Numbered from the stretch's first letter, positions 37,700-48,044 are shown. The stretch is DNA of 61,652 nt from Campylobacteraceae bacterium (GCA_027080995.1 JALWNT010000029.1:1-61652); one strand, 5' to 3'. Notes: generated by a model from the letters alone, not told the origin. Numbers and translations are program-made.

Positions 37700-38888
37700 G
37701 CGGCCAGACCGTGACGACGTCCCCCGCTTCGGCGCTGCCGTGCTCGGCGTCGATCATCGCCAGGGCGTCGCTTTGGGCGAGGGTCAGGAAGTTGGAGGTT
37801 TGTTGTGATCCCGCGCTTTTTGCGTAGAGCCGCCCCGCTTCGCTATGCAGGCGGACGCGCACGAAATCGATGCGTCCGGTTTTGGAGCGCAGCGGCTCTT
37901 CGGCAATCGCGGTGAGGGTGCGGTTCTCGTAGTCGCTCAACCCCGCCATTTTCCGAACCGAAGGCAGCAAAAAGGCCAGAGCGTTGACCATTAATGCCGC
38001 GGGGTAGCCCGGCAAGCCCAGAAAGCGCTGGCCCTCCCGTGTGCCGAAAATCAGCGGCCGTCCGGGGCGGATATTGGTATGGGTGAAATGGATCGTCAGC
38101 CCCAGCACTTCGGCGATGGTTTTGGTGAAGTCGTATTTGCCCTTCGAGGCGCCGCCGCTGCTAAGGAGAAGATCGTTTTCCCTCAGCGCCGCGTCAAAGA
38201 GGGGAATCATCCGCTCGGGCTCATCCTGCATGATGCCGTAGTAGCGAATCTCGGCATAGGGGGCCAGCAACCCTCTGAGGATGTAGTGGTTGCTGTTGCG
38301 CACTCCCGCACTCTCACGCTCCTCCCAGGGTTCGCGCACCTCGTCTCCCGTGACGACGATGCCGACGCGCACTTTCGGATAGACTCGCACTTGATAGTAA
38401 CCGAGATTGGCCAGCAAGGCGACGGTTTTGGCATCCAGCATCGTGCCGGGGGCCAGGACCTCTTGGCCCTTGGTCACCTCATCCCCTTTGGGGTTGATGA
38501 GATCGCCCTTTTTGGGGGCTTTGAGGATGGTTACCCGATCGCCTTCGACCTTCACATCTTCGATCCGTACGGCGGTGTCGGCCCCTTCGGGCACCAGCGC
38601 GCCCGTCATCGTAAAGACCGCCTCTTGCGGCCCCACCGCGGGGGGTGTAGCGCCGCCTGCGCGGCTTTCGCCGATGATTTTGAGTGTGGCGGGATACTCT
38701 TTGATCGAATCAAACGCGAAAGTGTAGCCGTCGATGGCGCATTTGGCCGCTTCGGGGATATCGAAGCGCGCCGTGATACTTTGAGCCAGGATGCGCCCTT
38801 GTGCATTCTCCAGCGTGACTGTCTCGGGGATGCCGGACGTCACAGACTCCAACAGAGCCGCCTTGGCCTCTTCGTAGGTGCGGGTCAT
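37695..38888 (-). CDS. Molybdopterin molybdenumtransferase (MoeA-like)
   Basis: 397 aa. It inserts molybdate into adenylated molybdopterin. MoeA features: IPEAAKCAIDGYTFAFDS near the N-terminus (usual motif AMDGYA), TGALVPEGADTAVRIED, VGIVVTGDEV, SSGGASKGKYDF and LGLPGYPAALMVNALAF. The ATG at 38888 has a strong AAGGAG 5 bases upstream; the frame is open further, inside the previous gene. It overlaps that gene by 4 bases. It supplies cofactor for enzymes such as the PsrA-like protein. Confidence 0.9.
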   Translation of the reverse strand: MTRTYEEAKAALLESVTSGIPETVTLENAQGRILAQSITARFDIPEAAKCAIDGYTFAFDSIKEYPATLKIIGESRAGGATPPAVGPQEAVFTMTGALVPEGADTAVRIEDVKVEGDRVTILKAPKKGDLINPKGDEVTKGQEVLAPGTMLDAKTVALLANLGYYQVRVYPKVRVGIVVTGDEVREPWEERESAGVRNSNHYILRGLLAPYAEIRYYGIMQDEPERMIPLFDAALRENDLLLSSGGASKGKYDFTKTIAEVLGLTIHFTHTNIRPGRPLIFGTREGQRFLGLPGYPAALMVNALAFLLPSVRKMAGLSDYENRTLTAIAEEPLRSKTGRIDFVRVRLHSEAGRLYAKSAGSQQTSNFLTLAQSDALAMIDAEHGSAEAGDVVTVWPL

Positions 38889-39880
38889 CGGATCTCCTTG
38901 ATCGATTGCAGGAGTCCGCCGTGGGCACGGGCGAGGACCTCCTCCTTGCTCACCTTTTCGCCGATCAAAAAGCGTGGCAGCCAGAGATCGAAGGCCGTCC
39001 ATTTGAAAAAGATCGCCGCCGCCGGCACCGCGGCGACGGGGGTGTCGCCGATCCAGCCCATCGTGAGCATATTGCCCGGCTGGATCGGGTTGCCGCGGAT
39101 GAAATTTTCCACGCCGGCATCTCGCAGCGCTTTGTAGGTTACATCGTCCGGGTCGACGGAGGTGCCGCCTGTCAGGATCACCAGGTCGTATTTGGCGGCA
39201 AAGTCGACGATCTGATCGCGGATGCGCTCCTGATCGTCGGGCAGGATCACCTTCTCGGCGATCTCACACTGCAGTTCGGCCAGTTTGGGGCGGAGCTTGT
39301 CGTAGAATTTGTCCTTGATGCGCCCGTGGTAGACTTCGTTGCCGGTGATGATGAGGCCCGCTTTTTTGGGGGTGAAGGGGATCACTTTGATGATGCCCCC
39401 TTCGGCAATCTTCACCGCCTCTTCCACCTCTGTGCGCGGGGCGGTGAGCGAAATGATTCGCACCCCGGCCAGTTTGTCGCCGGGTGTGACTACGGTGTTG
39501 TTGTAGATCGTGGGGCAGGAGGGCTCACCCACGGAGTTGAAGGCAAAGAGGCGCTCTGCGTCGATCTTGCAGACCCCGTGAGCCGTGGCTTTGATGTCGA
39601 TCTTGCCCTCTTTGGGTTCCGTACCCGCTTCGGTGTTTTCCCCCGCCAGCGCCTTGGCCAGCATCCTGGCGGCATCGTCTTCGTGGATCTCGTCGGCCCC
39701 CAGCTCAAAGACGTAGATGTGGTCTTTGCCTACATCTTTGAGTCGGGAGACATCCTCTTCGCGGATAATGTGCCCCTTTTTGAAAATGCGGCCCTTGAAT
39801 CCTTTGTCAGGGTCGACCGCGGTGATGTCGTGCAGCAGAATCTCTCCCACCGCCTCTTCGACCGGAACGATTTTTGCCAT
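38885..39880 (-). CDS. Molybdopterin-binding (MoaB/Mog-domain) protein
   Basis: 331 aa. The C-terminal half is a MoCF-binding domain: KAGLIITGNEVYHGRIKDKF, LPDDQERIRDQI, VILTGGTSVDPDDVTYKAL, PGNMLTMGWIGDTPVAAVPAAAIF. The N-terminal half (VPVEEAVGEILLHDITAVDP, RGRI-like FKGRIFKKGHIIREEDV) resembles the MoeA-like lead domain of the molybdopterin-binding proteins found beside MoeA in anaerobes. A step in Mo- or W-cofactor handling is likely; it is distinct from the MoeA-like neighbour, with which it is coupled. Confidence 0.85.
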   Translation of the reverse strand: MAKIVPVEEAVGEILLHDITAVDPDKGFKGRIFKKGHIIREEDVSRLKDVGKDHIYVFELGADEIHEDDAARMLAKALAGENTEAGTEPKEGKIDIKATAHGVCKIDAERLFAFNSVGEPSCPTIYNNTVVTPGDKLAGVRIISLTAPRTEVEEAVKIAEGGIIKVIPFTPKKAGLIITGNEVYHGRIKDKFYDKLRPKLAELQCEIAEKVILPDDQERIRDQIVDFAAKYDLVILTGGTSVDPDDVTYKALRDAGVENFIRGNPIQPGNMLTMGWIGDTPVAAVPAAAIFFKWTAFDLWLPRFLIGEKVSKEEVLARAHGGLLQSIKEIR

Positions 39881-39913
39881 CCGTTACTCCTTCTACTGAT
39901 TAGTGGGGAGATT

Positions 39914-40348
39914 TTACGATTTTTCTTCTTTCAGGTAGTTCGCGATGAGCTCCTCGGCATTTTCTCCGTCTCTTTTTCTGACTTTGACTACTTCGATTCC
40001 GCTCAGTTCCAGGGCCTCTTTCATATTGGGGCCGACGGCCCGGCAGAGGATGACGTCGATGTCGTTGAAGTTGCTCAGGTCTTTGCGGTGGAGCTCCACC
40101 TCCTCGGGGGAGTAGGCTTCGACGGCTTCGCCGTGTCGGCCGCGATGCTCTCCGTGGCCGTGTCCGCCTCCGTGGCCGTGCCCTTTTCCGTGACCGGGGT
40201 GCTCCTCTTCGCGGTCGTGGCTGTGGGCGTGAAGATTGGGGCGGGTCTCGACAAAGACGCCCTCTTCGTAGACGGCGAAACGGGGCGCCCGCCCGACACG
40301 GGTGAAGACTCTCGTGCTCTCCGCTTCGATCGGTACGGCTATTTTCAT
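39914..40348 (-). CDS. NifX/NafY-type (dinitrogenase Fe-Mo cofactor-binding) protein with His-rich loop
   Basis: 144 aa. The fold family is seen at both ends: MKIAVPIEAESTRVFTRVGRAPRFAVYEE at the start and VGPNMKEALELSGIEVVK near the end, the pattern of the Nitro_FeMo-Co family. Between them is a run of about 35 residues rich in His, Gly and Glu (HGKGHGHGGGHGHGEHRG), likely a metal-binding loop. No nitrogenase genes are near. The neighbours suggest Mo or Ni handling; that is inference. The gap to the next gene (34 bases) makes cotranscription with the moeA-like genes likely. Confidence 0.85.
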   Translation of the reverse strand: MKIAVPIEAESTRVFTRVGRAPRFAVYEEGVFVETRPNLHAHSHDREEEHPGHGKGHGHGGGHGHGEHRGRHGEAVEAYSPEEVELHRKDLSNFNDIDVILCRAVGPNMKEALELSGIEVVKVRKRDGENAEELIANYLKEEKS

Positions 40349-40380
40349 ACGAAATCCTTTCTGAACCCTTCTGCAAGAGA

Positions 40381-40545
40381 GGTTTCACTCGAGGGCGACA
40401 AAGGAGCGCTTGCCCCAAAGGGGTGCTCGCAGCCTCCATGGCTACGCTTCGCTCCGACCGTTTCGGTTCCGAAGCTACGAAGGACAAGCAGTTGTCCTTC
40501 GCTGACGCTTCTCATTAGCGACTGCCGGAGCTATCGAGTGAAACC
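40381..40545. repeat. 165-base element with 12-bp terminal inverted repeats
   Basis: GGTTTCACTCGA (40381-40392) and TCGAGTGAAACC (40534-40545) are perfect inverses. Inside are hairpins GAGCGCTTGCCCC/GGGGTGCTC-like and GAAGGACAA/TTGTCCTTC. No reading frame is evident. It looks like a small non-autonomous element or extended REP cluster. Confidence 0.6.
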
Positions 40546-40556
40546 GGATACTCTTC

Positions 40557-40656
40557 AGAAAAGTTTTTATAATAATGATTTGCAATATTGATTATAAAAC
40601 TCTTTTCCCGATCTGTCAATCAATCATCTTTTCAAGCGAAAAGTTTTATAATCAGT
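40557..40656. promoter_or_regulatory. AT-rich triple-site region between nifX-like gene and yedF
   Basis: AAAAGTTTTTATAAT (40559-40573), ATTATAAAACTCTTTT (40591-40606) and AAAAGTTTTATAATC (40639-40653) are two direct and one inverted copy of the same motif, in an AT-rich patch of a GC-rich region. They may be binding sites for a repressor controlling the divergent genes. Confidence 0.5.
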
Positions 40657-40756
40657 TCAAAGCCGAAAACTGCGTGGATCGCAGAGACATACAAAGGCTC
40701 GTTTTCTCTCCAATCCTTTTGTATCCCGTCGGCCAATTTTCTTGATGAGGTGAAAA

Positions 40757-41359
40757 ATGACGATCGACTGTTGTGATCTGGCCTGTCCCGAACCGGTGTT
40801 GCGAACCAAAAAGGCGCTGGAAGAGCTCCCGGAGGATTCGATTCTCGAAGTGCTGGTCAACAGTGCTTCTTCCGTTGCCAACGTTCGGCGTTTTGCCGAA
40901 AACCAGGGCTATGAGTGCCGCAGCGAGGAGAGAGAAGAGGGCAAAACCCTCCTGACGATCATCAAAGGCTTCGCTTGCGAAATCGCCGCCCCGGCGCCGG
41001 CGGAGGATCGGGAGCCCTTTTTGAACCGGACGCTCTTTGTCAAAGACGACAAAGTGGGCGAAGGGGAACTGGGGGGGATTCTGATGCAGGGCTTCCTCAA
41101 AGCGGCTTTGGAGTTCGATCGACTCCCTAAAAACATCGTTTTTGTCAACCGGGGGGTCTTTTTGACCACCGATTCGCAAAAACACGGCGAGATCATCGGG
41201 ATTCTCAAAGAGCTGGAAAAACGCGGCGTCAAGATCTACAGTTGCGGTTTGTGTATGAACCATTTCGGCATCGCCCCCGAATCCCTCGCCGTGGGGGAGA
41301 TCGGCAACGCCTACGACACGATGGATATGCTGCTGCATACCGACGTGACGGCCCTGTAA
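40757..41359 (+). CDS. yedF: YedF-family selenium-metabolism protein (TusA-like + DsrE-like)
   Basis: 200 aa. The N-terminal domain is TusA/SirA-like with the reactive Cys in LACPEPVLRTKKAL (Cys10). The C-terminal half is DsrE-like, with FVNRGVFLTTDSQ and a Cys pair in IYSCGLCMNHFGI. This fusion is the YedF protein that co-occurs with SelA/SelB/SelD and is thought to handle selenium or persulfide. Genes for a second DsrE protein, SelA and SelB follow, which supports the selenium role. The Shine-Dalgarno GAGGTG lies upstream. Confidence 0.92.
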   Translation: MTIDCCDLACPEPVLRTKKALEELPEDSILEVLVNSASSVANVRRFAENQGYECRSEEREEGKTLLTIIKGFACEIAAPAPAEDREPFLNRTLFVKDDKVGEGELGGILMQGFLKAALEFDRLPKNIVFVNRGVFLTTDSQKHGEIIGILKELEKRGVKIYSCGLCMNHFGIAPESLAVGEIGNAYDTMDMLLHTDVTAL

Positions 41360-41375
41360 GAGAAAAGGAAAAACC

Positions 41376-41732
41376 ATGAAAATTCTGATCGTTTTCAACC
41401 ACCAACCCTACGACGGCAGCGATGTCGCCTACAACGGACTGCGCCTGGCCAAAAACCTCCACGAACGGGGAGAAGAGCTGCGGATCTTCCTGATGAACGA
41501 CTCGGTCGATCTGGCCCGGGAGTGCAACCGCAAACCCGAAAACTACGACCACGATCTGGTGGCGATGCTCAAGGAGCTCTACCAAGCCGGCGTCGCCCTC
41601 AAAGTCTGCGGCACCTGCCAGGCCCGTTGCGGCCTTTTCAAAAACGAACCCTACTTCGCCCCCGAGATCAAAGGGACGATGAACGATCTGGCCGACTGGG
41701 TGCTGGAGAGTGACCGGATCTTGAGCTTTTAG
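41376..41732 (+). CDS. DsrE/DsrF-like sulfur-relay protein
   Basis: 118 aa. The DsrE fold is indicated by ILIVFNHQPYDGSDVAYNGLRLA at the start and LRIFLMNDSVDLAR. Two Cys-containing segments (KVCGTCQARCGL, three Cys) match the conserved Cys site of the family, which carries persulfide sulfur. It lies 16 bases after yedF and 8 before selA, so probably takes part in selenium or sulfur delivery for selenophosphate or selenocysteine synthesis; this is inference. Confidence 0.85.
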   Translation: MKILIVFNHQPYDGSDVAYNGLRLAKNLHERGEELRIFLMNDSVDLARECNRKPENYDHDLVAMLKELYQAGVALKVCGTCQARCGLFKNEPYFAPEIKGTMNDLADWVLESDRILSF

Positions 41733-41740
41733 GGCCGGTG

Positions 41741-43081
41741 ATGAAAGAGCTCTACCGTCAGATCCCCAAAATCGACCGGCTCCTTGCCGAGGAGGTATTC
41801 AGCGGATGCAACACCGCCTTGTTGACCGAGGCGATCCGGCAGGAGATCGAGCTTCTGCGCGACGCCATCGGCCGAGGAGAGATGCAAGGCATCGACGAGG
41901 AACCCTTGAAAGCGGCGATCCTCCGGCGCTACGGGGAGATGAGCCGCCCTTCGCTGCGTCCCCTGGTCAACGCCACCGGGGTCATCATCCACACCAATCT
42001 GGGGCGCTCCCCCATCGACCCCGAGCTCTTCGAGGAGGCCCGCGCCGTCGCCACGGGGTACTGCAACCTCGAGTACGATCTGGAGGCGGGGCGCCGGGGG
42101 GACCGCTACACCCACACCGCCGGAGCGCTGCGAGAACTCCTGGGTTGCGAAGAGGCCCTGATCGTCAACAACAACGCCGCGGCGGTTTTCCTGATCCTCA
42201 ACACCTTCGCCCAGGGCAAAGAGGCGATAGTCTCCCGGGGAGAGCTGGTGGAGATCGGCGGGAGTTTCCGCATCCCGGAGGTGATGGCGGCCAGCGGGGC
42301 GAAGCTGGTGGAGGTGGGGACCACCAACAAAACCCGCATCGCCGACTACGAAGCGGCGATCGGCGAGGAGACGGCGATGCTGATGAAAGTGCACAAATCC
42401 AACTACGCCATCGAAGGCTTCAGCGCCGAGGCGACGATGGAGGAGATCTCGGCCCTGGCGCGTGAACGGGGGGTGATCGACTATTACGATCTGGGAAGCG
42501 CCTATTTGCCGGAACTCCCCTGGGGGCTGGGGGCGGCGGAGCCCTCTTTGCCAAAGATTTTGCGCGATCCCCCATCGCTGCTCAGCTTTAGCGGCGACAA
42601 GCTCTTCGGCGGGGTGCAAGCAGGCATCATCCTGGGGCGCAAACCCCTCATCGACCGGCTCAAAAAGAATCAGATCCTGCGGATGTTCCGGGTCGACAAG
42701 GTGACGCTGGCGCTGCTGGAGCGGACGGTGCTGGCCTACCGCCGGGGGGAGACGGAGAAGATCCCCGTCCTGCGGATGCTCTTTGCCACGCCTGAGCAGC
42801 TGCGAAACCGGGCCGAGGCGCTGAGAAAACGCCTGTCGATCCCGGCGGAGATCCTGGATTCGCAGACCTACGTCGGCGGCGGCACGATGCCCAACCGGAA
42901 GATCCCCACTGTCGTCCTGGCGCTGGAGGGGGATCCTCAAACATTGGAAGCCGCCTTCCGGGCGCGCAGGATCATCGGACGGATCGAAAACGACTGTTTC
43001 GTGCTGGATATGCGGACGGTGGAGGAGAAGGATTTCGCTCAGATTGTCGAGGCGGCGGAGGAGATATTTGATGGTCATTAG
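41741..43081 (+). CDS. selA: L-seryl-tRNA(Sec) selenium transferase
   Basis: 446-aa PLP enzyme that converts Ser-tRNA(Sec) to Sec-tRNA(Sec). SelA features: RPSLRPLVNATGVIIHTNLGRSP, EYDLEAGRRGDRY, VNNNAAAVFLILNTFA, KVHKSNYAIEGF and the PLP Lys in FSGDKLFGGVQAG. ATG at 41741 is preferred to the GTG one codon earlier. It is followed by selB; the substrate tRNA gene is at 49.7 kb. selD is not in the window. Confidence 0.97.
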   Translation: MKELYRQIPKIDRLLAEEVFSGCNTALLTEAIRQEIELLRDAIGRGEMQGIDEEPLKAAILRRYGEMSRPSLRPLVNATGVIIHTNLGRSPIDPELFEEARAVATGYCNLEYDLEAGRRGDRYTHTAGALRELLGCEEALIVNNNAAAVFLILNTFAQGKEAIVSRGELVEIGGSFRIPEVMAASGAKLVEVGTTNKTRIADYEAAIGEETAMLMKVHKSNYAIEGFSAEATMEEISALARERGVIDYYDLGSAYLPELPWGLGAAEPSLPKILRDPPSLLSFSGDKLFGGVQAGIILGRKPLIDRLKKNQILRMFRVDKVTLALLERTVLAYRRGETEKIPVLRMLFATPEQLRNRAEALRKRLSIPAEILDSQTYVGGGTMPNRKIPTVVLALEGDPQTLEAAFRARRIIGRIENDCFVLDMRTVEEKDFAQIVEAAEEIFDGH

Positions 43082-43309
43082 TCATTGGAGAAAACGTGCT
43101 AAGTGCTACGTGCTAAGTGCTACGAGAAGTTGTGGCGCCGTTATTGGTGTATTGGTGTATCGGTGTATCGGGGCTGTTCTTCGTCGTTTGTCGTTCGTCG
43201 TTTGTCGTTTGAACAAAAGCGTTGCTAAGCAACGCAAACCGAAATTCTCCATTCTCCATTCTCCATTCTCCATTAAAAAACTACCCACTCATCTCTCAGG
43301 CGGTCCCGT
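43082..43309. repeat. Five repeat arrays between selA and selB
   Basis: In order: GTGCTAAGTGCTAC array (43097-43123), TATTGGTG array (43141-43171), TCGTTTGTCGTTCG array (43180-43210), hairpin GCGTTGC-TAA-GCAACGC (about 43220-43236) and CATTCTC array (43243-43275). No gene is supported in this 228-base gap. It is the densest example of the mosaic repeats. Confidence 0.85.
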
Positions 43310-45139
<1,830 letters not shown>

Positions 45140-45147
45140 AGGCAAGG

Positions 45148-45173
45148 GTAGGTTTGGCCCCGCCAAACGTCTC
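45148..45173 (+). repeat. REP-like palindrome, copy 3
   Basis: GTAGGTTTGGCCCCGCCAAACG core, 8 bases after the selB stop, same orientation as the copy at 33112. Confidence 0.72.
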
Positions 45174-45260
45174 TGTCTACGATATTTACTTGGTGGGGTA
45201 ATAAATTGGCAAGATCGCTATAATGCGGCTTATGATTTTTATAAACGATGAAGGGACCGG

Positions 45261-46460
45261 ATGCAGGAGCTCTTTTATGTCGGCTTGATCTTTGTGCTGG
45301 GCGCCTTTATGAAATGGGTCAGCTACAAGTTCAAGCTGCTCAACGTGGTCGGGTATCTGATTTTAGGGTTTTTTATCGGTCCGCATATGCTCAACATCGT
45401 TCCTCAGTCTTTCATCGACAACAGCCATATCATCATCGACATCTCCCTCTCTCTGATCGCCGTACTGGTGGGGGCCAATCTCAAGTATGAGGTGCTTTGG
45501 AGCGTCTGGAAGCAGATCGCCGTCATCTCCATTTTTGAAGCGCTCTTTACCTTCGTATTGATGGGCAGCGTCCTTTACAGTATGTTTTATATGTTCGACT
45601 TCGGCCTCTCGACCCACTATCGTCTGGCGGTCTCCCTGCTCTTCGGGGCGCTGGCTTCGGCGACGGCCCCCGCGACGATACTGGCGGTCATTCACGAGCT
45701 CAAGGTCAAAAGCCGCTTCAGCGCCTTTTTGCTGGGGGTCGTCGCCGCGGACAACGCCATCACTCTCGTTCTTTTCAGTTTTGTCCTGATTGTCGCGGGA
45801 GTCAGTATGGAGACGACCACGCATGCTCTCGATCAGTATGTGCGGGTGATTCCCACGATTTTTTTCACCGTGGTCGTCGGGGCCGTCGGTGCGGCGATCT
45901 CGGAAGGGATCGATCGGGTCTTTCGCAACCACCGAAGCATCAAAACCACCTCAACGCTGGGGATGATCTTTATCGTCTACAGTGTGAGCGACTATTTCGG
46001 ATTGGAGCCGCTGCTTGCCTCTTTGGCGATGGGGGTTGTCCTCTCCAACATTTCGACACGCGACTTCTATCTGGTCAAACGGGAGTTCGATTTCCACCTC
46101 AAAGACATTATCTTTATGCTCTTTTTTACCCTCTCGGCTATGCATCTGGATATCCGTTTCGTTCTGAGTATGCCGATGGTCGTGCTTACCTATATCCTCG
46201 TTCGTTTTGTCGGCAAGGTCTCCGGGGTCTGGATCGGCGGATGGGTGTCACACTCTTCCGATGAGGTGCGAAAATATCTGGGATTGGCGCTCTTTCCTCA
46301 GGCGGGCATCGCGATCGGGCTGGCGCTCTCGTTGCAGGAGCAAGCCGGTTTCGGGATTATGGCGCCGCTGATGCTCAATGTCATTATCGCCACTACGATG
46401 GTCCACGAACTTTTAGGCCCCTTTTTGACCAAATACGCTCTGGAGCGAAGCGGCAAATAG
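45261..46460 (+). CDS. Cation:proton antiporter (CPA2/Kef-like)
   Basis: 399-aa protein with about 12-13 membrane helices. The family core is visible in LILGFFIGPHMLNIVP, GANLKYEVLW, LLFGALASATAPATILAV and LGVVAADNAITLVLFSF, where the AD/N pair corresponds to the ion-binding residues of CPA2 exchangers. No regulatory nucleotide-binding domain is attached. A sodium- or potassium-proton exchange role is likely. -10-like TATAAT lies near 45220. Confidence 0.9.
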   Translation: MQELFYVGLIFVLGAFMKWVSYKFKLLNVVGYLILGFFIGPHMLNIVPQSFIDNSHIIIDISLSLIAVLVGANLKYEVLWSVWKQIAVISIFEALFTFVLMGSVLYSMFYMFDFGLSTHYRLAVSLLFGALASATAPATILAVIHELKVKSRFSAFLLGVVAADNAITLVLFSFVLIVAGVSMETTTHALDQYVRVIPTIFFTVVVGAVGAAISEGIDRVFRNHRSIKTTSTLGMIFIVYSVSDYFGLEPLLASLAMGVVLSNISTRDFYLVKREFDFHLKDIIFMLFFTLSAMHLDIRFVLSMPMVVLTYILVRFVGKVSGVWIGGWVSHSSDEVRKYLGLALFPQAGIAIGLALSLQEQAGFGIMAPLMLNVIIATTMVHELLGPFLTKYALERSGK

Positions 46461-46465
46461 AGAGG

Positions 46466-46483
46466 AGCGCTCCATTGGGAGCG
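46466..46483. terminator. Hairpin between the antiporter and the dihaem lipoprotein gene
   Basis: GCGCTCC/GGGAGCG-type stem (within 46466-46483) lies just after the antiporter stop, between convergent genes; a decayed REP-like palindrome (46497-46521) follows. Confidence 0.5.
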
Positions 46484-46520
46484 AGGGGAGAGAGTGTTGT
46501 GGGTTCGGTCCCGCCACACG

Positions 46521-47255
46521 TTACTGCTTTCGCTGCTGCAGGATCCAGCGGGAGATTCCTTCGAGCTGTCGGGGGCTCAAGCCTTTGTAGGCGCGCATAG
46601 GGGTATGGTATTTCGGCCAGGCTCCGCGGCTTCCTTCAGTGATGGCTTTTTCGATCTTTTTGAGGCCTTCCTCCTTGTTCTTCGCATATTTCCGGGCGAT
46701 TTCATCGAAGCCGGGAGCGAGTCTGCCTCTGCCCTGGATGTGGCAGAGCCGGCAGTCCCGGGTCTCGAGGACCTGCTGCCAGGCGGGGAGGCGGGCGAGG
46801 CGGTTGCGCTCTTTCATCGCCGCCAGCATCGCCATCTGGTCGTAGCGGTCGTAGATCGCAGCGGCCACCGCCCGGGCCTGTACGGGGGTGATCTGCCCCT
46901 TGAGAGAGGGCATTACACCGTAGAGCTTGAGGCTGGCGGGATCACAGTAGGATTTTTTGCGGGAGGGGTGTATGACATAATCGGAAACAAAATCGATGAA
47001 TTTCGCCCGCAGTGCCGAGGGGTCGTCGCTTTTCATCCGATCTTTGAGGTGGACGGTGACGGTATAGAGCGGAGGCGCCTTCTCGTCGTCGCTGGTTTTG
47101 GGGGGCATATCGAGATTGTGGCAGCGGGCACAGACCCGGTGGAGGAGTGCATCCACCTGGGCAGGGGAGGGGGCGGCTTCGTGATTTTTCTTTTCGCCGG
47201 AGCAGTTGTTGAGGCCGAGAAGGATGAAAATAAGGAGAGGAAGATATTTAATCAT
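46521..47255 (-). CDS. Dihaem cytochrome c lipoprotein
   Basis: 244 aa. A signal with lipobox (LNNC, Cys18) anchors it. Two haem c sites are CARCHN (Cys42-His46) and CRLCHI in the second half; two later Met residues (GVMPSLKG and HTPMRAYKG) are candidate axial ligands. Each half looks like a small cytochrome c domain. It probably shuttles electrons in the periplasm, perhaps to the cbb3 oxidase; the partner is unknown. It lies tail-to-tail with the antiporter gene. Confidence 0.88.
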   Translation of the reverse strand: MIKYLPLLIFILLGLNNCSGEKKNHEAAPSPAQVDALLHRVCARCHNLDMPPKTSDDEKAPPLYTVTVHLKDRMKSDDPSALRAKFIDFVSDYVIHPSRKKSYCDPASLKLYGVMPSLKGQITPVQARAVAAAIYDRYDQMAMLAAMKERNRLARLPAWQQVLETRDCRLCHIQGRGRLAPGFDEIARKYAKNKEEGLKKIEKAITEGSRGAWPKYHTPMRAYKGLSPRQLEGISRWILQQRKQ

Positions 47256-47303
47256 TTTATAGCCTTATGATATGAATAAGTTGATGAAATTATACTCCCC
47301 CGT

Positions 47304-48044
47304 TCAAACGAGAAGGCTGTAGAGCATCTTCGCCCCCAGCAGATAGAGGATCAGGGCCATCACTTTTTTGATCTGGCTCTGTCGGAGATGGAAATGCATC
47401 AGATAGTTGCCCAGATAGCCTCCGGCGATGGAGGCGGCGGCGATGCAAAGCAGCAGCACCCAATCCAGCGGTACATAGCTGGCGTAGGTAAAGAAAGAAC
47501 CCAGGGCCGAAAAAGGAACGACGAAGCTGACGGCGACGGCCACTTTGCGGGGTTCGAAGCCCAGGAGGATCAGCAGGGGGATCAGCAGATTGCCCCCGCC
47601 CACCCCCAGGAGGCCCGCGACGAGTCCCACGCCGCTGCCGACGTCGAAGAGCAGCCCTTTGCGCGTCAGGTGGGTGATCGCCTTTTTTTTGCCGAACATC
47701 ATCATCGTCGCGCTGTAGAAGAGCAGCAGCATAAAGAGCGTCTTGACGAGGGTTTCGTCGATGTAGCGGCTCAGCCACGCTCCCAACGGGGCAAAGAGGA
47801 GCATCCCGGCCGCCAGGGGCCAGACGAAAGCGTAGTCGACCGCCTTTCGGCGGACATTCATCACGCTGGAGGTGATGGTGGTGGTCGCCCCGGCGAAGAG
47901 CCCCACCGCTTTGGCGACGGTAAAATCGAGGCCGAGGAAGTGCAGCACAGGGATCAGGGCGATTCCTGACCCGGCCCCTCCCATCGAAAAGAGGGCCGAG
48001 AAGCCAAAGGCCAAAAAAGTATAGAGCAGATAGTCACCGGTCAA
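47304..48044 (-). CDS. TauE/SafE-family membrane exporter
   Basis: 246 aa with seven to eight membrane helices and the TauE repeat: SMGGAGSGIALIPVLHFLGLD in the first half and LLGVGGGNLLIPLLILLG in the second. Starts at TTG with AAGGA upstream. The family exports sulfite, sulfoacetate or related anions, which would fit the sulfur-oxidising context, but the substrate is not shown. It is followed by the dihaem lipoprotein gene (48-base gap). Confidence 0.88.
   Translation of the reverse strand: MTGDYLLYTFLAFGFSALFSMGGAGSGIALIPVLHFLGLDFTVAKAVGLFAGATTTITSSVMNVRRKAVDYAFVWPLAAGMLLFAPLGAWLSRYIDETLVKTLFMLLLFYSATMMMFGKKKAITHLTRKGLLFDVGSGVGLVAGLLGVGGGNLLIPLLILLGFEPRKVAVAVSFVVPFSALGSFFTYASYVPLDWVLLLCIAAASIAGGYLGNYLMHFHLRQSQIKKVMALILYLLGAKMLYSLLV

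Noticed and set aside
41376-41732. Possible selenoprotein in the dsrE-like gene or neighbours
   Set aside because: Frames near the sel genes are complete without in-frame UGA, and Cys is used at the expected redox positions.
43082-43277. Possible CRISPR array between selA and selB
   Set aside because: Units are 7-15 nt without unique spacers of constant length, and no cas genes are present.
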